Source of the DNA: Heligmosomoides polygyrus polygyrus
Taxonomy: Eukaryota; Nematoda; Chromadorea; Rhabditida; Heligmosomidae
Assembly: GCA_947396885.1 (NCBI GenBank)
Contig: OX377202.1
Span: 74,310,643-74,374,642, forward strand
Length of the DNA stretch: 64,000 nt
Direction: 5' to 3'
Shown here in pieces: positions 37,301 to 47,482 of this stretch. Within the stretch, counting starts at the first letter, position 1, and each line of letters begins with the position of its first letter. A model generated the notes under the pieces. That model worked only from the letters and a program-made list of their open reading frames with translations, ran no database searches and was not told the origin of the DNA. The position numbers were made by a program, and so were the translations under genes.

Positions 37301-39892
37301 GAACTCAGTTGACTGAGACGAAATGTGCTCTTGCAGCTGACCGGCATGTTCTTGGGCACCGACCCCTGTCCTCAGTCGAACGGGCTCGCGCTGCTCCAGT
37401 GCGCCGCTCAATCCGACGACCATAAGCAGTGCTGCATCAGTCGAGGAGTCCACACCACCACTGCTGGAAACAAATGCCTGGGCTTCTGCGACATGCGACC
37501 GGGTATCACTTTCCAGGTAGGAGAATTGAGAAACTGGATCCTCTTTGGAATGGTTTTGCCACATTGACAGCATTCGGGCTTCGCGCTTACCACTAGCCTC
37601 TCTCCTTCTGATTTGTTTTTCGGTATTTTTCTGTAATGCACAACAAACTATGGATAGACGATACGTTGCCGGCAGTGGGCTGCATAGCACCTCCAATTTT
37701 CGGCTTCAATTCGTTTTTAGCTTATTTCATCTACGAGTATAATATTGCGTTGACTTTCGAGCGCACGCATAGCCAATGCTTTTGCTTTCATCCTTCATGT
37801 CGGGTGAAGACTGTAAAAAAGGTAATAGGTCTTTTTCAACGATTCGCCACCGTGATGTATATATGCAGAAGAATATTGCCTCTGCAATGTTCGGTGGAAT
37901 GCGTGGCGCGCCCCACAATGGGATCTACTAACGCGGAATATTATCGTTCCCTTCTTTATCCTTCTTTGCTACAATGTGTCTAATAATTATAGATCTTCTT
38001 CAAAGCCTGGCAATTCTTAGATTCCCTGAATTTTTCTGAATATTTCGTTTTTACTGCCGCCTATCCTTTTAAAAATGCAATGCGACCACTTATACTTTTC
38101 TGACTGCCTACCTTGAGCATATCATAATTATTAATTCCGAAGTGATGAGCACCTTGCAAGGACTTCTCAAAATTGCTGTGGTATATTTCCTTACAACTGT
38201 TAAAGGTTGAAGTTGATACAACAAAGTTGCAAAGTTTCTGAAGAAAAAGTAAATCGAGAGATAAATCTTTAGGAGCTTCGGTGGAGCAGCATATCAGATG
38301 CCAGAAACGGTTGTCTGTCTCAAAAGCATTTAATAGTCTTACGGAGAATCTCGATGCCTCCGGCTAAGACTATAGTCAAGAATAAACTTGAAAAGTCTTG
38401 AGTCGCAAGCAAGGAGACATTTGCTAGTGAACTGTGTTGTAGGCCCATACGACTACCGTTTGAAGAAATCAGTTGGAGAGAAAGTTCTCGGTCATGCAGA
38501 ACGAAAAAAGTTGAGCTGTGATAGTCTCAGTAAATCATATAAATCATAGCGCTACTGGCATCAAACCTTCTGAGGGTCTTCTGGCATTGAGTCCTAGTAG
38601 TTACGATGGCAATTCTTTGTTGGAGTCGAGTGTGTTCTGCATTAGGGCGATTTTAAGAACTGGTGCTCATCATCAGTTTATGACTTTGACCGACTGCATT
38701 AGAAAAGCTTCCCACCTTCCAGCGAGCTCAAGTGTAATGCAGACATGAGTATGGACTTCATATAAAACGAAAAAAACTAAAACAGGGCACAAATTTCGAT
38801 TTATTTCCGGCGGCACAGCGATTCCGGGATTGAAGCCCTAACTCAGCAGAATTCGGCTATTCTGTTGTCGTTAGAGGTGGTATGAAACCTTTATTTTTGA
38901 GAGGCACAATGTAAATTTGGCGCATGGTAACGCAGCGTATGAGGCGGATTCGGATTTCCTCGCCAGGCCATCCAAGCCTTCTATCGCTGTGCACTCGGTG
39001 AATTGCTAACAGACTTGCTTGTTGATCTGCAGTTCCTCTATGTCACTATGTAGACGAAATACGCACACAAATTTCCTCCACGACATCGCGTACAAGTAGG
39101 CGGCGCGGCGCATTCGAAAAGAGACTATTTAGCGCCCCTTTCTGCTATTTTTTTTTCGTTGTAGCTTTACATGAATTTAAACTGCTCGTTATTCTCTACA
39201 TACATAACGGTATTACGTCGGACCGAAAGACCGCCTATCCAAATGTGAACGAAAATCCGTAATGAACGTTAGAACACTTACAACAAGGAAACGACGGAAA
39301 CTTTCGTTCCGACGTAATATACGCCCACTCCATGGAGTTTCGTAGGCCATTCTCACCGCTAGCGACCACACTCGGACGATTCATCAATCTCTGCTCCAAT
39401 TACGCCCCTGTTGAGAAACGCGGCGCGCTGGGACGGAATGCTTTCTGATGACGTAGAAATCGCTATGATGGTGGCGTCTCGATGGCTGGAGGTGGCGCAG
39501 AACCGGAGGTGGTTCGGCAGTAGATGCCATGCACTTGAGATCGGCGATCGGTTTCGATCCTCTGCTGCAGCCAAACAATGCATCGATCAGCCGGCAGCCA
39601 TACAGCCAGGGGCAGCAAGTTCCTGACCAAATAACCAGCTTCCCCGCTCGCTACCAAATAAGTTTCGAAGCGACGAACAGGATCGTCGGATTGAAATGCG
39701 CTTCCTATCCGATGCTTAGCCCATTAGCAGCGAAGACATGTCTATCGAACGCATCGCTGTCGACGTACATCATGACGCAAAGAACTCCGTGTTTTACAGG
39801 CCGACGTCTCCATGTTGCCGTGTTGGGGAGTGCTCGGCGACATCAAGACCTGCTTCAGGGAACACATTCAGAAGAAAATCTCAGCAGCGTGA
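25333..39892 (+). CDS. Secreted Gln/Pro-rich protein with C-terminal 12-cysteine DB module
   Basis: Thirteen exons join in frame to 448 codons plus TGA: 25333-25366, 25909-26063, 28579-28773, 28830-28949, 29366-29425, 32453-32512, 32573-32689, 36076-36153, 36287-36357, 37010-37097, 37147-37242, 37337-37516, 39800-39892. Most acceptors are TTNCAG. The only split codons, at the exon 1/2 and exon 9/10 junctions, match in phase. Residues 1-18 form a signal peptide (MQLAMHLPLLTVVIAVVNG), split across exons 1 and 2. Residues about 20-210 are Gln/Pro/Tyr-rich, about 210-326 Pro-rich and basic, and about 331-437 a DB module. Its cysteines, 335, 336, 345, 349, 369, 380, 390, 391, 405, 409, 426 and 436, give the family's 12. 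The module (Pfam DB) is nematode-typical, of unknown function, and presumed to form six disulphides. The weakest boundaries are the acceptors of exon 4 (TTTGAG) and exon 7 (GCATAG). Mobile DNA sits in introns 5, 7 and 12. Extracellular matrix or cuticle is a guess only. Confidence 0.88.
29616..29835. mobile_element. Palindromic MITE in intron 5 of the DB-module gene
   Basis: About 220 bp, almost wholly an inverted repeat. The ends are GGGGTCGGATTCATCAACGA and its inverse (GGGGCCGG in the other end), with a central AAGCGATAT turn. A second member, with the same ends and the same GGCTTATCAAGCGAT interior word, lies inside the gypsy element at 56112-56290. Confidence 0.88.
31549..31660. repeat. 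AT-only low-complexity block
   Basis: About 110 bp made almost entirely of A and T (TAATATATAATATT-type words) in intron 5. No other structure. Confidence 0.85.
34135..35385 (-). mobile_element. Internally rearranged mariner in intron 7
   Basis: Terminal inverted repeats start CCAG(G)CTGTCCAATAATT at both ends. The minus-strand transposase begins at ATG 35216 (MDQGRIRTFVHYESLLG, helix-turn-helix part). The order of parts is wrong: the N-terminus up to SGDTSLEDREH is followed directly by the central catalytic part (LHDNARP to YSPDLAP). A second copy of the SGDTSLEEREH segment and the skipped region (STVDDDEVRRCIKQKPEVTT) come next, then a second copy of the YSPDLAP segment and the C-terminal end. 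The repeated blocks are 34697-34762/35038-35103 and 34398-34460/34767-34830. It cannot encode a working transposase. Confidence 0.9.
38925..39060 (+). repeat. SINE copy in intron 12 of the DB-module gene
   Basis: The tRNA-like part GCATGGTAACGCAGCG and GGATTCGGATTTCC is followed by CAGGCCATCCAAGCCTTC, CTCGGTGAATTGCTAACAGA. It matches the window's SINE family. Confidence 0.65.
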
Positions 39893-41044
39893 TCTAGTCC
39901 ACTAATAGCTTGAATGTAGGTGCTCCATTACATTGGATGTGTCGGGATGGTGCTGTTCTCGGCGTCGGCGGCCGGCCAACTACCGCCATGCATTTTGCTT
40001 AGACACAGGTTGTGATATCTATCTCGCTCATGTTTGTACATATGGATGTCTCATCAGTTTCGCTTTTCTCAGAGTAATGTTATTTGCCGTTGAGAGGACC
40101 TATGTGTAAATGTTTCCTATGCCAGTCTTACTGTTCAATGTGGCAAAAGAGCGTTTTATGGGGGGAATCTTTTATCATTACAGTAATGTTTGAGGTGGTC
40201 TTGCCTACCAGAGGTCTGACAGGGAGCTGTCCCAGGCGTATGTCTGAACGGTGAAAACGAGTACCACTACGAGAGTCTCCTGCCTTCAAGTGGTAGAAAA
40301 GTAGGTTTCATTTTTCAAAGTCCTTGAACCCTGGCCACACGACCCATGTTTCTCACAATGCATCTTCGCTATAGGATGAGCAGAACTAGAACGAATCGGT
40401 ATGTTCCCGGCGCATGGTTTCCAGTAGCGTTTCCTTGGGTTGTGGAAAAAGACTTTACCGGAATCTCTTATTTATTTCAAAACGTCATCGTCCTATAGCA
40501 ATACGATGCCACAATGATGTGCTATGTTATATAGCATTGATCCAAAGATCCAAAGCGATCTCCATCGTTCTTTGAAGCATAGCCGATGATCTCGCAGTTT
40601 TCCAATTCCCTTGGGCGGAAGCTGAGAATGTGGGCAGTCTCACCAATCGAAAATGTGGGCAGCCTGGTCACTTTTGAGGTACAACTGGTCGCTGAAATCC
40701 TTGCTGCGATTACGATGCCGCAAGGCACAAAAGAGGTGGCCTAGGAGCCAAGTCTGGCGGAGGTGAGCATGAAGTACAATTTCTATCCGAGTTTGTCATA
40801 TTCTTGAGGCTCAGATTCGCGGCGTTGGCACGGATGTTTCAAGAGGTAGACAGACTGTCGCGCTTCGAATGCTTCGAGCAAATAGTGCTGACCAACTTCT
40901 GAGGTTGAGCAGAGTACACCTGATCCTGCATTAACGTCGCAGCAGAAACGAACTGAAGGAGGAGCACTCGTGTGGAATCCCATCATAATGGAGTGGGACT
41001 TATTAGGTCATTGCATAAAAAATGGCCGATCTTGACTGGAAACT
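39893..41044. other. 3' flank of the DB-module gene; no gene recognised
   Basis: No canonical AATAAA was found close after the stop codon. Minus-strand frames at about 40522-40728 and 40783-40986 are open, but have no domain or splice support. Confidence 0.35.
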
Positions 41045-42090
41045 TTCACAGATCATTACTCTGTTTGAAAGCAATTTTATTCCTCGAAACAACCACCAAT
41101 GCAATTAATACACTTTCCCTACACAACCATAGCTTTGATATTCCATCTCTATAAAAATCAGAACTACGCGAATTAATAAAACATAAGAAGTCATTTTCGA
41201 CATCATCTTGGTTGCTGAATTTTCTATCCCTCACATGACGCTTGAAAAAGGAATGCTTAAAAAATTATAATCGGTAGGGGACAGATCTGGTCAATATGCT
41301 GCATGTGGCAGAGTTTCGTACCCGAATTCATCAGGCCTCTATGATTGACCAAAGCCGGCTGTTTTTCAAACAACTTCTGGTGCATCGCTTCAATTTCGGC
41401 ACAGTAGTCTCCGTTGTGATAGGCTCTCCGGTCTTCAAGAATTTGTGCTAATGTTCCCAACTACATCAGCCCTGTCCACCGGTCACCATGGCCTTCTTTC
41501 AATGGAGACTTGGTTTCGGCATCTCCTTGACGCTCTCATTCTTGTGTAACCGTTGTGCAGAGCGACGACGATTGTTATGAAGGATCCATCTTTCGTCCCA
41601 TGTCACGATCCTGCCCAAAAATGCTCCCATAGGTTGCGCAGCTTCAACGAAACACAGGTGTCGTAGCGCTTCAGCATCTGCACGGTGATCAGTTCGTGCG
41701 GGATCCATTTATCCAATTTCTTTACTTTGCCGACTGCATTTAAGTGGCGACTGATTATGCTGCCGCCAACACCAAATACTGTGATGGCTCTTTCAGAGAT
41801 TGACGCGGATCCACTTCCACCACGGCTTTGAGTTGGTCGTCGTTACACAGTGATGGCGGCCTACCTCGGTCTTCACCTTCGAGATTTCATCTCCATATCG
41901 AAACCTTTCGAACCAGCTCCTTAGAAAAATCCTCCCCAAATGCAGCGCTGGTGTTAGAGCTGCGGCTGCGGCGTCGTGTCCACTTTTCCATTCATATACG
42001 TAGAGCAGCAGAATACAACGTTGATTCATAGAGTAAAAAAGACTAGCCAAAAAGACTAGCCAACCAAAAACTAGCCAACAGGCCATTATG
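41045..42090 (-). pseudogene. Mariner transposase relic
   Basis: The minus-strand pieces are in normal mariner order: FLRSWFERFRYGDE, then FLGRIVTWDERWILHNNRRRSAQ (first catalytic Asp region), MPKPSLH, KFLKTGEPIT, LEAMHQKLFEKQPALV, and FSNQDDVENDFLCFINSRSSDFYRDGI near the C-terminus. Frame changes and stops are frequent, and the central HDNARPH segment is missing. No terminal inverted repeats were found. It belongs to a different mariner lineage from the elements at 34 and 45.6 kb. Confidence 0.85.
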
Positions 42091-42240
42091 GCACAAAAGC
42101 TATAAAAGATAAGAAAACGGAGATCCTGCGCTTTCAGAATCTATATACAATGCCTAAAAGGGGATCACTTGTAGCCACGAAAACTCGACCAGAAACTGAG
42201 GTAGCAAAATCAGTCATTTCATATCAGCCCGTGGAAGCGT

Positions 42241-42500
42241 TTGAAAAATGAAGCAGATGATGGCGTTCCCCAGTACTCAAACAGCCAGATAGAGAGGGCA
42301 CGATATGGAAAGGGACCATTTGTGGTCTTCACGGATGCATCGGCGCAGCGCCTTGGCGCTGTGTTGCCTCAAGAGGGGATGACGAGAATACACATCCTAT
42401 TTTTTCGCTTCAAAAAGTCTCAGTAAGGCAGAGAAACGATACCATGTAACCGACCTGGAAACTTTAGCGGTAGTTTTCGCGATGCGAAGGTGGAACAGAT
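42241..42500 (+). pseudogene. Ty3/gypsy RNase H fragment
   Basis: GPFVVFTDASAQRLGAVLPQ is an RNase H catalytic-Asp region, followed in shifted frames by the FFASKS-like and VTDLETLAVVFAM-like stretches of gypsy pol. Only about 260 bp remain. It is cut off near a GC-rich foldback element. Confidence 0.75.
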
Positions 42501-42555
42501 AAACGAGTATAAGTGGCCACTGGTCAAAGGCGGTGGGCGCGTGAGAACGATTTGG

Positions 42556-43227
42556 GTAACATTACGGGTGCGTTACGTTATGCCGCTCCCTGGGTTACGG
42601 TAGCGGGCCGCGCCGCGCGCCACCGCCCCCGATCACGGTAGCGTGGCGTGTTGTTGAGCCCGCCTCGGACGGACGGGTCCGACTGCTGCCGACAGGGACG
42701 GCTAGTGACGTCATACGCGTCTATTCAATGGGCGCGCTAGAGCACGAAGTTATGCACCACCGACTGTTGGCTACGCTCTATCGGCTTGGTAGAAAAGGGA
42801 GACAGTGAAATACCTCCGCTTCAGCATGTATGTTGGAGAAATACGAAGGTTTCTGAGTGAGCAGATCTCATCCCACTCGAACGTAGTTAACAAACGCTCC
42901 CACTTCCTCAGTCTACCAAAAGACGTCAAATGTTCCACAAACATTTAACTGTTACCATACCATTTAACTGTTTCCCTTCTTCTGCGCAAGTAGAAGGAAC
43001 GCAGTCGAAAGCAGTCGGCACACCCTTTCGCGCCCTAGCGCGCCCAGCAGACTCGGCGATTGCCCGCGTATGACGTCACTAGCCGTCCCTGTCGGCAGCA
43101 GTCGGACCCGTCCGTCCGAGGCGGGCTCAACAACACGCCAAGCTACCGTGATCGGGGGCGGTGGCGCGCGGCGCGGCCCGCTACCGTAACCCAGGGAGCG
43201 GCCTAACGTACGAACCCGTAACATTAC
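42556..43227. mobile_element. GC-rich foldback/MULE-like element with 10-bp target duplication
   Basis: GTAACATTAC flanks both ends (42556-42565 and 43218-43227). Between them, 42566-43217 is an inverted pair of about 250-bp arms beginning GGGTGCGT/GGGTTCGT and sharing CCGCTCCCTGGGTTACGGTA and the TGACGTCATACGC word. No coding frame. A 9-10 bp duplication with long inverted arms points to a Mutator-like non-autonomous element (inference). Confidence 0.85.
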
Positions 43228-43784
43228 AAACTCCTAGAGGTATCAGAGAAGTTAAAAGTGAATTAAAGGTGATCCTTACCTTGGTGTAATGTGAATGAGA
43301 TCTTTTGCCGACCACCCAAGTCCGATGAATTACAAATCACTGTGGCAGATAGACGCGTCTGGGTGATCGCGGGTCAAATTCGCCGCGGGCGTGAGAACGA
43401 TCTGGGCAGCCCCTACCCCCCCCCCCCACAGAGTTGTAGACGCCTTTTCAGTTGAGTTCTGCTGCCGTCCCAGGCTACCGTCGACCGAGTCGAGGCCACC
43501 ACCTTCCCGTCCTGCTCTTCTCCGACCGTGCCTTCTCCTCCTCCACCAGCTGACTATCCCATCCAGCCGTTATTTCCTTGTTCTCGTTGAGTTCTTTTTT
43601 TGTTGTTGTTGAGATAAATCGTTATTCTGCTTGTGTACGTGTGTTGTGACTGAAAACGTTGTGACGTTCCATATTTATACCTTGGGTACACTAATAAGCA
43701 TCTTGGGGCCAACCCATTCTAGTAGTCACAACCAATCAGCAGAACCACGCGAAACGAGTAGAAAAGCAGTGGCAGGGTGTCGTT
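43228..43784. other. No gene recognised; possible SINE remnant
   Basis: About 43290-43400 has weak SINE-like words (GACCACCCAAGTCCGATGAA). A poly-C run lies near 43417. The phrase GCGTGAGAACGAT, seen left of the foldback at about 42537, recurs at about 43388. Confidence 0.35.
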
Positions 43785-43921
43785 AGATCAGAGTGGCCAG
43801 GCACCACAGAATCGAATCGATCGACTCTTTTTGGCAAAAAGGGGTACCGTCGCAGTCCGGGTACCAGAAATTGATTTGGTCGATAAGCATCAACAGATTT
43901 GGGTAAGAGGTGTCCGGGCAC
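43785..43921 (+). repeat. Minisatellite unit, left of MULE-like insertion
   Basis: The unit contains AATCGATCGACTC, GGTACCAGAAATTGATTTGG and AAGCATCAACAGATTTGGG. It is the same unit as the array at 45.26 kb, interrupted by the element at 43922-45254. Confidence 0.75.
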
Positions 43922-45263
43922 GGGGGACGGAACTTTTACTCACTTTTGGCCGCGCTGACCGCCGCGCGCGCGCCGCGGGCGCGACGTCGCCAGCCATCCG
44001 TTGGCGGTGCGCACGAGACTTACTCTTAAGAGTCCCATCAGAGAGCTTCTTGCTGTCTAGTATTGCGTTAACGTGCGAATAGGAACTGGCTACTGCAAAT
44101 TTGTGCCGTTACTAGCAGCAAACTAACTAACGCTAATAGCTGACTATTCTAACTACTATTGTGATAAGTCCTTACTATTAGCAGGAAGTTAGTGATATTA
44201 GTATATCGTCTAGGATCATTGGTAGAAACCTTATGTATACGATTTTCGTGTAAAATTTGGCACTTCTCACGTCGAATCGAGAATTATTCTAGACAAGCAT
44301 GATGCTTTTGAAATCAATGTGAACGGCCTTCCAAATCAAAGCAACCGTCTTTCGGTCAAACTAGAGGATCTCTAAGGGGAGCTCAATAAAAATCTTGGTG
44401 TAATTTTCTTTGAAATTTTTTCAGTTGACATGCCCGAATAATTTTCTTAGATACTTTTATATTTTGAAATTTAATTTTGTTTTATAGCACAATAAGGCTG
44501 CAATCATTTAGCACATTAAAAGGGATCGCGCCATGCATCTGATTAGCTCGTGGCGTTTTTCATTTGATTGAGAGTATGAGTGACGCTTACATGAAGTTTC
44601 AAGGTGAAGATATGTGTGCTCGTTACTTGTTTTTGTTGTGTATTACAGATGTGAAATTGCATGCAAGCAGAAATTTTGCTATCAATCAACCAAACATCGC
44701 GACGTCTTAGATGAGGGCATGGCATAATCTCTTCTTATGGAACAAAAATCGCCGCCTTTCTGCTCTTTTGAACAAGCTTTAAACCATTACTTTTCTCAAC
44801 AAAAAAAAAAGAATTTTGTAAAATTTCAAACGATGTCTTCACTTATTGAGCAGGTTAACTAAATATTAAAGAAATCATTCTAAAATTTTCCTTGAACAAA
44901 AAATATTCTAACCTTTTTGTAGAGCCTCCAGTTCGACATGAAAGGTGCTCATTTTGGATTGGGAGAGGTTCAGCTTTTCTCTTTTTCCTTTTCAAAAGCG
45001 TTAGACCTGTTCAGAACAGTGTCCAATTTGGCGTGATAATTGTATGTACAGACTACAACATGGTTCAACAGTAAACAAACAGCAAGGCCGGGACGAAGAT
45101 TGGCAATTTGCCAGCCGCCGATAATCGGTGCAGGACCCACGCGCATGGAGATAGCACGCCGTACGCGTTTTCGCCGCGCCATCATGGGCTTGCCGCGAAA
45201 GGCGGCGTCGCGCCCGAAGCGCGCGGCCGAAAGTGAGTGAAAGTTCCCGCACCCTCCGGGCAC
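43913..45263. mobile_element. MULE-like non-autonomous element inserted in the minisatellite
   Basis: TCCGGGCAC flanks the element (43913-43921 and 45255-45263), a 9-bp target duplication. The ends, at 43922 and 45254, begin GGG and share ACTTTCACTCACTTTCGGCC (one end with changes) and GGGCGCGAC over about 65 bp. The AT-rich centre (about 44520-44940) matches part of the 11.3-12.9 kb element, for example ATGAAGTTTCA, AATCGCGACG and GAACAAAAAATATTC. There is no transposase frame. Confidence 0.82.
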
Positions 45264-45589
45264 TACAAATTCAAATCGATCGACCTACTCTTTTGCAGAA
45301 AAGGCCACCGTTAGAGTCTGTGTGACCGGGTGACAAAAAGCAATCTAGTAGATCAGCATCAACAGATTTTGCTAAAAGGTGTCGTAGGTCTTGGTGGCCG
45401 GGCACCAGAAAATTCAAACCGATCGACCTCCTCTTTTGCAAAAAAAAGGCTACAGTCAGATTCTGTGTGACCGGGTGCCAAAAAGCGATCTGGTCGATCA
45501 GCATCAACAGACTTTGGCAAGAGGTGTCGTCAGGTCTCGGTGGCCGGGCACCAGAACATTCAAATTGATCGACCTCCTCTGCTATTTGT
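45264..45589 (+). repeat. Minisatellite, units of about 145 bp
   Basis: Unit starts (TCAAATCGATCGACCT-type) lie at 45271, 45414 and 45560, giving spacings of 143 and 146 bp. Shared words include TCTGTGTGACCGGGTG, GATCAGCATCAACAGA and GGTGGCCGGGCACCAGAA. The array continues after the mariner at 46828. Confidence 0.9.
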
Positions 45590-46827
45590 TGGTGCATAAG
45601 TTCTCGGACATTTGATCCCTCCTGAATTGAAAGCGCATTTTCCCGCCAAATTTCTCACATGCATCAACGCGTAAATGATCGATCGATAGAGAAAGGAAAG
45701 GGCTACAAAACTGTTCCTAACATTTACTTCTGCGTTGTTAACGTCAGCTATTATGGCTAAGCAATTCATCCCAACTGAGACGCATATTCGGCACGTCATG
45801 TTATTCCTGCATCAATCTGGCCTCAATGCCAACGAATCGTATCGTCGCCTGAAGGATGTTTACGACGAGAGTGCTCCTGCTCGAAGTATTGTGTAGCAGT
45901 GGCTCTCGAAGTTTACAGTTGGTGAATTCTCCGTTGAAGATAATGAACGAGAAGGGCGCCCGATGACACTGGATTTGGATGGCCTCCGAAGCAGAGTGGA
46001 AGCGGACCCATACCAAACCACTTGCGAACTATCAAGTACTCTTGGTGTTAGTCATTCAACAGTCGTTCGAAGATTGAAGTCGATTGGCAAGGTGCAAAAA
46101 ATGGGTCGCTGGGTACCTCACGACTTGACACAACATTACTGGATCGCAGAGCCGATGTCGATCTGTCTCTCCTTACCCTCAGACGTACCCACGGATGGCT
46201 GGACAACCTTGTCACCGGGGATGAGAATTGGATACCCTACTCTAATTACCACCGGCGTGCACAGTGGGTTGACGCAACTGGAGAGGCAGAGGACGTTCCT
46301 AAACACGACCTTCACGTGAAAAAGGTGATGCTATGCATTTGGTGTAGCGTTCTTGGCGTAAAATACTGAGAGCTGCTGGACGAAGGGATAACAGTGACGG
46401 TAGAGGTTTGCGTCAACCAACTGAGGAAGTTGAGGGCCCACCTTCAAACCACACAAGGAGAGCAAGTGAAGGTGTATTTTCAACACGACAACGCTAGACC
46501 TCATATTGCTAGAGCGACGGCGGATGGACCGTTCTTCCACATCCACCTTACCAGATCTCGCTCCTTCTGATTATCATTTGTTTTCAAGCCTTCAACGCTA
46601 TTTGGACGGCCAGCAATTTAGGAACCGAGAGGATGTCAAGAGGGCACTGCTCGCATTTTCGAATCCCAACCGGCCACGTTTCAGAGATAAGGCATCCATG
46701 AATTACCAGCACGTTGGCGAAAGACAATTGATGTAAGGGGTGGTTAATTCAAATGATTTGATATTGTTGTTCGTATGTTGTGATAATAAATATATCATTC
46801 CCCAAATGTCCGAGAACTTATGCACCA
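45590..46827 (+). mobile_element. Mariner with intact terminal repeats, dead transposase
   Basis: Terminal inverted repeats of 24 bp begin TGGTGCATAAGTTCTCGGAC, at 45590 and, inverted, ending at 46827. The element sits inside a minisatellite unit. The transposase frame runs from ATG 45753 to TAA 46747, about 331 codons, the usual size. It has an N-terminal helix-turn-helix, the TGDENWI first-Asp motif, HDNARPHIA, and LPDLAPSDYHLF. In-frame stops after SIV (about 45894) and VKY (about 46368), plus shifts near 46130 and 46560, disable it. This is a DD34D-type mariner. Confidence 0.92.
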
Positions 46828-46975
46828 GCCTAAACAAAAAAGGCTACCGCCAGGGTCTGTGTGACCGGGTGCCAAAAGGACTTTGGAGAAGTGTGTCGTC
46901 AGGTCTCAGTGGGTCACTACAAAACTGAAATTGGTCAACACCCTCGTTTCTCAAATAAAAGTTGACTACTCTAGA
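46828..46975 (+). repeat. Minisatellite unit, right of mariner
   Basis: Continues the unit interrupted at 45589: GGCTACCGCCAGGGTCTGTG, GTGACCGGGTGCCAAAA, TGTGTCGTCAGGTCTC. It ends in degenerate sequence. Confidence 0.85.
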
Positions 46976-47482
46976 CAGCTCCTTGGTGTGCCGATCTAAG
47001 CCGTTTCGCTCTACGTTGTGTATCGGCTATCGGCTATCGACTGTGCAGGTGTATTGAGGCTGAACATTTCAGAGATAGCCATGGCCAACTCCAAAGATGG
47101 CAGCCATTTTAACGAGGAGCACTAAGGTCATCTGGAAGTGACAACTCCGAAGACGAGATGGAGTGTAATGGAAGAACGCCAGACAAAGGAGTGACTCGCT
47201 TTTTGTTAAAGAAATTGTTCGCGTAAATAGGAAGATACCAGAAATCGGCATTGTGTGTGATTCGGAGTTAGGAAAACGGACGCAGTAATGAAAGCCGTCA
47301 CTGAACGGATGGAAGATACAAAAGCCGCATTAACCTCAATTTAAAGTATGCTAGCAGTCGTGTAGGTTTCTCAACCGACGTAAAATTGTTAGCGGTGCTT
47401 CACTCAGCGAAAATCTTCGAAGATAACGAACTTACATGCTGCTTATATAAGCACATGCGACTCAAAGTGATAGTCCAAAAAA
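46976..47482. other. 5' part of gypsy gag copy or unassigned
   Basis: Broken plus-strand frames suggest decayed gag leader. No long terminal repeat was identified. Confidence 0.3.

Noticed and set aside
45264..45589. CRISPR-like array
   Set aside because: The spacing of about 145 bp is a tandem minisatellite with no short repeat/spacer pattern, in a eukaryotic genome.
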